The position numbers and the translations under genes are program-made. Shown one piece after another: positions 8,011-12,458 of a stretch of 12,458 nucleotides of DNA (position 1 is its first letter; each line of letters starts with the position of its first letter). The stretch is taken from positions 1 to 12,458 of the forward strand of contig MU621517.1 of assembly GCA_025399215.1 (NCBI GenBank). The letters run 5' to 3'. The notes under the pieces were generated by a model that did no database searches, was not told the origin of the DNA, and was given only the letters and a program-made list of their open reading frames with translations. The stretch is from Globomyces pollinis-pini. Lineage: Eukaryota > Chytridiomycota > Chytridiomycetes > Rhizophydiales > Globomycetaceae.

Positions 8011-9303
8011 CTATTCAGGTTCAACGTCAACAATAGGTTCATATGAATTGGTATAAAAGCATTTATCATTATATAAACAGGTCTCGTTTCCCCAACTTGT
8101 CCAACCCGATCCCAAGTTTCTAGCAAACAATTCTAGTTTCTTACAATCTTTCCCAATATATTCCTGAAAGATATCTAAAAAGGATGGGTTATAAAGATCG
8201 TATACCGTTCAAATATGGTTTCTGAGAATGATGTTGACTTGGGACGCTTACGATACATTTATTCATTGGGAAATTTGATTGAGTCACTATAGATGATTTC
8301 ACTCTAGTAGGTCTTCCAATATAGAATACTTCATAAGGTTTACGATGTTCACTGATATAATTATCGCATATTATCATTTACCTGTTTAAATCTATTACCG
8401 GTAACCCACTGTTGGTCACTTTTATCCAAGTCCATTTACCTACACATTCTAAATTCCAAGCAGGAAATAATTTGTTTAACACAAATCGATGAAATTTGAT
8501 ATTATTGGATACCCATATAACAAGGTACCCATCTTGATTCAATATCTTCTTTATCGGTAATTGAAATAGAGCATAACAATCCAAACCTTGATATTTCGAA
8601 CCACTAAATAACATTATCAAGATGGATATTGGTACCGTTGTGCACTTGTATTAAACCAAGGAGGGTCCATAACAATCAAACCATACATTTCATTCTGATC
8701 TATCGATAAAAGGAATGAATTATACCTTCTAACCATTTTGGTATTGTTTTGAAATCTGAAATCAAAAAACGACATTGGGACGGTATTATAAATAGACGAT
8801 CCATAATTTTAATTTCTAATACATCCAAAGCATCATTTACCAATAAGGTATTAAAAATATCCACAAATTCTAAATGTTAAGATGGAATTCATACCCAATT
8901 CCGTGTTTGATCTTAATTCCATTTGAGATATCGTAGGATCCATACCAAAATTCTAATAATCAAATAAAGGTATTTTTTATACCATACTAGCCAATTCACA
9001 AAATGTCGCAAAATTCAATATACCCAATTGATTTGATTTAACAACATCAGTATCAAAACAAATTGGAAATACTTTGGATTCTTTGATCAATGTTTCGATA
9101 CAAGTATTTAAGAAAACCTTGAATTGATCATGAATAGGTTCAAATTGATTAAAATGATTTGATTTTAATTTCTTTACTTTCTTTTCTGATTGATTGATAT
9201 AAGGATGTTGTAGATTGTAATCTCCACTGTTGTATTGATACTTTCCCAAAGTTTTCAAGTCTGATCGTAATATCCATCCAACCTCATTTTTGAATAATTC
9301 CAT
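8011..9303 (-). CDS. METTL4: METTL4-type (MT-A70) N6-adenine methyltransferase
   Basis: Predicted minus-strand join 9303-8983, 8952-8895, 8869-8726, 8699-8636, 8603-8382, 8351-8206, 8174-8011, giving 372 residues. All six introns (30, 25, 26, 32, 30, 31 nt) are GT-AG and restore frame. The start gives ELFKNEVGWIL, which recalls the GWLL near the METTL4 N-terminus. LFIIPSQCRFLISD precedes the catalytic motif GLIVMDPPW (DPPW at residues 186-189). Then come GYLVIWVSNN, WTWIKVTNSG, EHRKPYEVFYIGR, CIVSVPSQHHSQKP and LELFARNLGSGWTSWGNE, a complete run of METTL4 family blocks. METTL4 proteins use S-adenosylmethionine to methylate adenine (6mA in DNA or m6Am in snRNA); the actual substrate here is unknown. 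All family blocks and the DPPW residues are present, so it should be active. The last 23 residues after SWGNE are unlike the animal proteins. It is divergent from twinfilin, sharing a 248-bp promoter. Confidence 0.9.
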
Positions 9304-9551
9304 AAAAAAAATTCTGGTAAAGGATTGGATTTGAGTTGTATATTCAAATTTATGATTTTAAAATCAAATCATGGTCGTTATGATTGTTCTCGTCAGTAAG
9401 CATCAGTTGAATATTTCATTACTCGCGTCAGGAAATCTAACGATCATTGATGAACAAACTAAATCTATTTCAGATCTACCTGATCAAAATTTGAATACAC
9501 TATAGTAAACATACGTCTTTATAAAGGGTTCAAATTTCACCCGTTTTTTCA
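9304..9551. promoter_or_regulatory. Divergent promoter of METTL4-like and twinfilin genes
   Basis: The gap between two divergent starts. TATAAA at 9520-9525 on the plus strand lies about 27 nt before the twinfilin ATG, so the leader would be very short. No ORF is visible. Confidence 0.5.
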
Positions 9552-10777
9552 ATGTCCCATTCAAGTGGTATCTCACCTTCCAAAGAACTGGTTGAACTAT
9601 TTGCAAATTCAGAAGAATCCTCAAGAGCTCTTCAATTAACCATCAATCAAGGTATCAATTTATTAATTCATCTGATTAGAAACCTTGGAATGTTCTCAAA
9701 TTATTCCTGTTGGTCAAACTTTTGAATTGGATCTACCACTTATTCAACCATTATTGGAAAAGCCTTGCTTTATCTTGTATAGAAAAGATAGTAAATCATT
9801 GGATTCATTCGCCTGGATTCTGATTCAATTCATCCCTGAAAACAGTGCAGTATGCTGTTCATTAATATTTATCTTAGGTATTTTATAGCTATTTTCATCT
9901 AAATTCACTAGGTTCGTGATAAAATGCTTTATGCAGCGACAAAAGCTGCATTATTGAAAGGAATTGGAGAATCTAAAGTTCAAGAAACTATTTTTGCAAC
10001 TAAAAAAGTATTGGAAATGCTAGCCTAATAGTTTAAAATAGGATGAATTATCATTGAAGGGCATAAAGTCATTTTATGCACATTTGGATGCAAATGCTCC
10101 TCTAACAGATCGCGAAAAAGAGCAGAATGAACACAAGTTGATGGAGGTATTATAAAGTGTATTAAACTTAATAGGCCACCGCTGGTATTTAATATTAAGT
10201 TTGATGATGTTTTATAGGAATCAGTATCTCAACAAGATCTACCAATGCATCTGGAATCAATTTTCCGTTATCTGATGATGCAAAGTCGGCGATTGCTGCT
10301 TTATCGAATGTCAATGAATTAGTTTTATTGGTACAAACCTTTGATTTGACGGGTAGACAATTGACACAGACAAAGAAACAACTGAATTATTAAAATCGAG
10401 CAACGTCCCATTCGAAAAAATTGTCTCTGAATCTCCAGCATTGACACCTTTATTTTTGTTCTATAAAATGGACAATGATGTTGGTAAGCTTTGCTGTATT
10501 TTATACTTCAGTTTTCTCTTATGTCTCACCACCCCAAACCAAAATCAAAGAGAGAATGCTCTTTGCGGCTTCTAGATCAACAGTGATATCTTCTGTTGAA
10601 CAGATTATTGGAACTTCAATTTCCAAAAAGGTAGATTTTTGTCCATATGACTAAATTTAGTTTGAAATTGATTCTGTTGATGAATTGACAGCTGAGCTCA
10701 TTGATCCTCCTGTTGAAGTTACTGTATCGAAACCGGCATTTTCCAAGCCTGCCAGACCTGGGCGAAGAAATAACTGA
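9552..10777 (+). CDS. TWF1: Twinfilin, actin-monomer-binding protein with two ADF-H domains
   Basis: Predicted join 9552-9651, 9680-9849, 9912-10007, 10042-10146, 10175-10184, 10218-10352, 10370-10483, 10512-10630, 10661-10777, giving 321 residues (319 if the sixth intron ends at 10375). The start MSHSSGISPSKELVELF matches the twinfilin N-terminus. ADF-H 1 covers about 5-135 with KPCFILYRKDS, FAWILIQFIPENS and VRDKMLYAATKAALLK. ADF-H 2 covers about 163-300 with INFPLSDDAK, LFLFYK and IKERMLFAASRSTVI. The tail has KPAFSKPARPGRRNN, like the basic tail that contacts capping protein and phosphoinositides. Twinfilin sequesters ADP-actin and affects filament ends in the cytosol. Length fits the family (about 330-350). 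Odd points are the 10-nt microexon, a 62-nt intron that looks double, and an intron of only 17 or 23 nt. AATAAA follows the stop by 4 nt. Confidence 0.92.
9850..9911 (+). other. Twinfilin intron 2, two abutting intron-sized units
   Basis: Removing all 62 nt joins ENSA to VRDKMLYAA in frame, as the family requires. Inside it, 9850-9877 is a complete GTATGC...CTTAG unit (28 nt) and 9878-9911 a complete GTATTT...CACTAG unit (34 nt, with CTAAA near its end). Both match the size and ends of the other introns here, with no exon base between them. Confidence 0.65.
10175..10184 (+). other. 10-nt microexon of twinfilin
   Basis: GCCACCGCTG lies between a 28-nt intron (10147-10174) and a 33-nt intron (10185-10217). 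Including it gives KLMEATAGISIST and keeps the second ADF-H domain in frame. Skipping it puts the downstream exon in a frame that stops after 19 codons. Confidence 0.8.
10353..10375 (+). other. Ultra-short twinfilin intron (17 or 23 nt) or frameshift
   Basis: The frame must change between VQTFDLT and ETTELLKSSNVPFEK. The only GT-AG solutions I find start at 10353 and end at 10369 (17 nt, ACAG) or 10375 (23 nt, AAAG). Both leave a plausible ADF-H beta strand. A real frameshift or a sequence error is the alternative. Confidence 0.5.
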
Positions 10778-10781
10778 ACTT

Positions 10782-10787
10782 AATAAA
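10782..10787 (+). terminator. Poly(A) signal AATAAA of twinfilin
   Basis: AATAAA begins 5 nt after the end of the twinfilin stop codon and is followed by a T-run at 10789-10795, the usual arrangement of a fungal cleavage and polyadenylation region. Confidence 0.6.
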
Positions 10788-10851
10788 GTTTTTTTACAAG
10801 TCATTTTCACCACTTTCAATGCGTTGCTGTTTGAAGTTGGATAATTCTTGA

Positions 10852-10871
10852 TCAGGTGGAGCTCCACCTGA
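10852..10871. promoter_or_regulatory. Perfect 20-bp palindrome with two E-boxes
   Basis: TCAGGTGGAGCTCCACCTGA equals its own reverse complement over all 20 bases. It contains CAGGTG (10853-10858) and CACCTG (10865-10870), both CANNTG E-boxes. Further E-boxes, CACATG (10887-10892) and CACTTG (10928-10933), follow before the bHLH start at 11012. A bHLH binding cluster, possibly autoregulatory, is inferred. Confidence 0.6.
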
Positions 10872-10954
10872 CCGTTTTTCATGTATCACATGTTTTGTGT
10901 GGTAGGTCATTGTTCATCTTGTGAACCCACTTGACATGAGTTGAAAATGACGTT

Positions 10955-10974
10955 TCAGGCTTTCCTCAGGCTTT
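10955..10974 (+). repeat. Direct repeat in the bHLH promoter
   Basis: TCAGGCTTT occurs at 10955-10963 and again at 10966-10974, eleven bases apart, or about one helical turn. It lies 38-57 bp before the bHLH ATG. A TGACGT (ATF/CREB-like half site) sits just upstream at about 10948-10953. Confidence 0.5.
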
Positions 10975-11011
10975 TCCCCCCTTTGATAATAATACAAGCA
11001 ACAGCAACCAA

Positions 11012-11578
11012 ATGCCAAAATCAACAACTTCCAACTCAATTGCGATGAGTGAAGTTGATGAGTGGGAATCTAAAGAAGCTCTGAGGAAATCAACTCATTC
11101 AGCAATTGAAAAGCGACGTCGTCAGAAAATACAACAACAAATCAATTTATTGAAGCAATTAGTGCCGGCATGTACTTCTCGAGATGATACTGAAAAGTAT
11201 GCAATATTACAGAGTACTGCAGATTATATTAAAGAAGTACACCAACTATTGCGAAATATTCAAAAGAAAGATCCTTCACTGATACCCGACATTGCAAAAT
11301 ACATCCCTACAGCTCCGAACTCTAGACCGATGATTATGGATTTACTTCCTGGATATAGACCACCCCCACAATTCGCTACCACTCTCCATGAACAAGTTCT
11401 AAATACCCAAGTCACCCGCAAACCAGTTGTAGTTCCAACACCCTCACCAACTAGTAGACCTTCCAGTCCAGTCTCGTTTGAAATGGCTCTACATAGAGCT
11501 AGAGCAATGGATGGTTTGATTCCTTCTGACGACAACAAAAAACGAAATCCCATGAGGCTAGACAATTTGCTTTCTTAA
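11012..11578 (+). CDS. bHLH transcription factor (class B basic region)
   Basis: A single exon of 188 residues. The basic region at about 26-39 reads STHSAIEKRRRQKI, with His29, Glu33 and Arg37 in the H-E-R positions that define class B bHLH proteins, which favour CACGTG. Helix 1 runs about 40-52 (QQQINLLKQLVP), the loop holds CTSRDDTEKY, and helix 2 about 63-84 includes AILQSTADYIKEVHQLL. There is no long leucine zipper. The rest is Pro/Ser/Thr rich (PTPSPTSRPSSP at 142-153) and ends MRLDNLLS, a short hydrophobic motif that may contact a partner. It should be a nuclear DNA-binding dimer; target genes are unknown. Its promoter carries several E-boxes. An in-frame ATG at codon 12 is an alternative start. 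Confidence 0.88.
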   Translation: MPKSTTSNSIAMSEVDEWESKEALRKSTHSAIEKRRRQKIQQQINLLKQLVPACTSRDDTEKYAILQSTADYIKEVHQLLRNIQKKDPSLIPDIAKYIPTAPNSRPMIMDLLPGYRPPPQFATTLHEQVLNTQVTRKPVVVPTPSPTSRPSSPVSFEMALHRARAMDGLIPSDDNKKRNPMRLDNLLS

Positions 11579-12164
11579 TATAATATACTTTGCTCATCTC
11601 TGTGCCTAAGAAATCTACTTTTTTTTTAAATTGGAATCACCTTGTTGAACACTCAGTAAATATATATTATAAAGGTCTCAATATCGTTAGAGATTTTTTC
11701 CTTGATGGATTAGGTATTTCATATTTGGGTAACGTAAATTAAAACTCCGTATACCGTCACCCCTTACTATTTTACCTAATGAAATGCACACCTGGTTTAA
11801 AGAACAAGATTTAAAGACATGTACTTGTATTACAATCTAAAAATCCTAAACAGTTGCATTATCTTTTTTAATGAGTAAAAATATCTTGAAAGTCATACGA
11901 GTTTCTAGACCACAGGTCAGGTTAAAATGTTCATTAAAAATTGGTTTAGAACAAAATCTCACTCATTACCCATATTGGATTTAGATATTGGATTTGTTTT
12001 AGACTGTGGCTGTGTTGTCCAGGTTTTTCACCATGAACTGGTCCATTGCAAGGGGAAATAACTAATGGGACAAGTAAATTTGGAATAAGGATTCAAAGGA
12101 AATAGTGAACTTGAAAAAGGTTTATTTAAAAGAAAGAAATAAATAAGATTCATAATAGCATGAT
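11579..12164. other. Convergent 3' region between two bHLH genes
   Basis: AT-rich sequence with no protein-like ORF. AATAAA on the minus strand at 12121-12126 lies about 40 nt past the second bHLH stop and is a likely poly(A) signal. A lone E-box CACCTG at about 11790 is probably chance. I see no RNA gene. Confidence 0.45.
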
Positions 12165-12458
12165 TCAACAGAGAAGATTGGAGATCGACATGACCTTCTC
12201 ACTTTTTTCTGATGGATGAGGAGATCCTGGAGGACTATAGTAGGTAGCTTGAGGTTGACTGAAAGATTGGATCTTGGAAGCAGCAATGGAAGATTCATAC
12301 TGAGCAACAACAGCCTCCAATTCTGTCAAACGACTGATGCACTTTTCCAAGATCGTCAACTTTGACATGGCCAATCTAGTTTCATTACTATCAGAATGAA
12401 AAGGAACAATTTGACGTAGTTTTTCAAAGCATTCATTGGTTTGTTCTCTTCGTTTACG
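12165..12458 (-). CDS. bHLH transcription factor, 5' end beyond the window
   Basis: The last 97 residues of a bHLH protein whose N-terminus lies outside the window. The visible part begins RKRREQTNECFEKLRQIVPF, the end of the basic region and helix 1. The loop (HSDSNETRLAM) is followed by SKLTILEKCISRLTELEAVV, helix 2, where the K-(L/x)-x-I-L-x-x-x-(I/C)-x-(Y/R)-(I/L) pattern is clear. A Ser/Pro/Gln-rich linker leads to the C-terminus VMSISNLLC. The (I/L)-x-NLL ending resembles that of the convergent bHLH gene at 11012, and SISNLL-type motifs are seen in other fungal regulators. The upper part of the basic region, needed to judge its E-box class, is missing. Confidence 0.85.
   Translation of the reverse strand, partial: RKRREQTNECFEKLRQIVPFHSDSNETRLAMSKLTILEKCISRLTELEAVVAQYESSIAASKIQSFSQPQATYYSPPGSPHPSEKSEKVMSISNLLC

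Noticed and set aside
10022..10032. Stop codons TAA TAG after KKVLEMLA, suggesting truncated twinfilin
   Set aside because: They fall inside a 34-nt intron (10008-10041); its removal joins ATKK to DELSLKG as in the family.
11260..11565. 101-codon minus-strand ORF inside the bHLH gene
   Set aside because: Antisense shadow; the plus-strand frame is a clear bHLH protein.
1..12458. Bacterial features: operons, CRISPR arrays, insertion sequences
   Set aside because: Introns, poly(A) signals and gene families are eukaryotic; no regularly spaced repeats or transposase patterns are present.

Overview
This is a eukaryotic, AT-rich window that looks fungal, most likely from an early-diverging (non-Dikarya) lineage. 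The evidence is dense, short intergenic spaces, very small spliceosomal introns (almost all 25-34 nt, GT...AG, many with CTAAC/CTAAT/CTTAAC-like branch sequences close to the acceptor), TATA and AATAAA signals, and gene families typical of fungi (bHLH factors, a TVP15-like Golgi protein, cAMP-receptor-like GPCRs) together with a METTL4-type N6-adenine methyltransferase. Most genes only become full length after these tiny introns are removed. I worked out the exon joins by hand from reading frame and family alignment; there is no transcript evidence.

Layout: (1) 1-957, minus strand, broken coding stretches with a weak resemblance to a PCNA-like checkpoint clamp subunit, unresolved and possibly decayed. 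(2) 1057-3234, plus strand, a four-exon fungal membrane protein of unknown function with about four membrane spans and a large loop. (3) 3692-4171, minus, a TVP15/COPI-associated four-span protein. (4) 4377-4961, minus, a short pinin/SDK/memA-domain protein in three exons. (5) 5300-6336 and 6915-7875, plus, two tandem seven-span receptors, paralogues that share a phase-1 intron in TM2 and a C-tail motif. (6) 8011-9303, minus, a seven-exon METTL4-like DPPW methyltransferase. (7) 9552-10777, plus, a nine-exon twinfilin with a 10-nt microexon, a 62-nt intron that reads as two abutting introns, and one join that needs an intron of 17 or 23 nt. (8) 11012-11578, plus, and 12165-12458, minus and cut by the window end, two convergent bHLH transcription factors that both end in an xNLL motif.

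The genes do not form a pathway. The window covers cell signalling (GPCRs), actin dynamics (twinfilin), Golgi membrane, RNA processing (pinin), adenine methylation and transcription control. The features most worth a second look are the extreme intron compaction with its odd cases in twinfilin, a perfect 20-bp palindrome carrying two E-boxes 140 bp upstream of a bHLH gene, an 11-bp CGG/CCG inverted repeat, and a tandem duplication at a possible intron/exon boundary in the leftmost segment.
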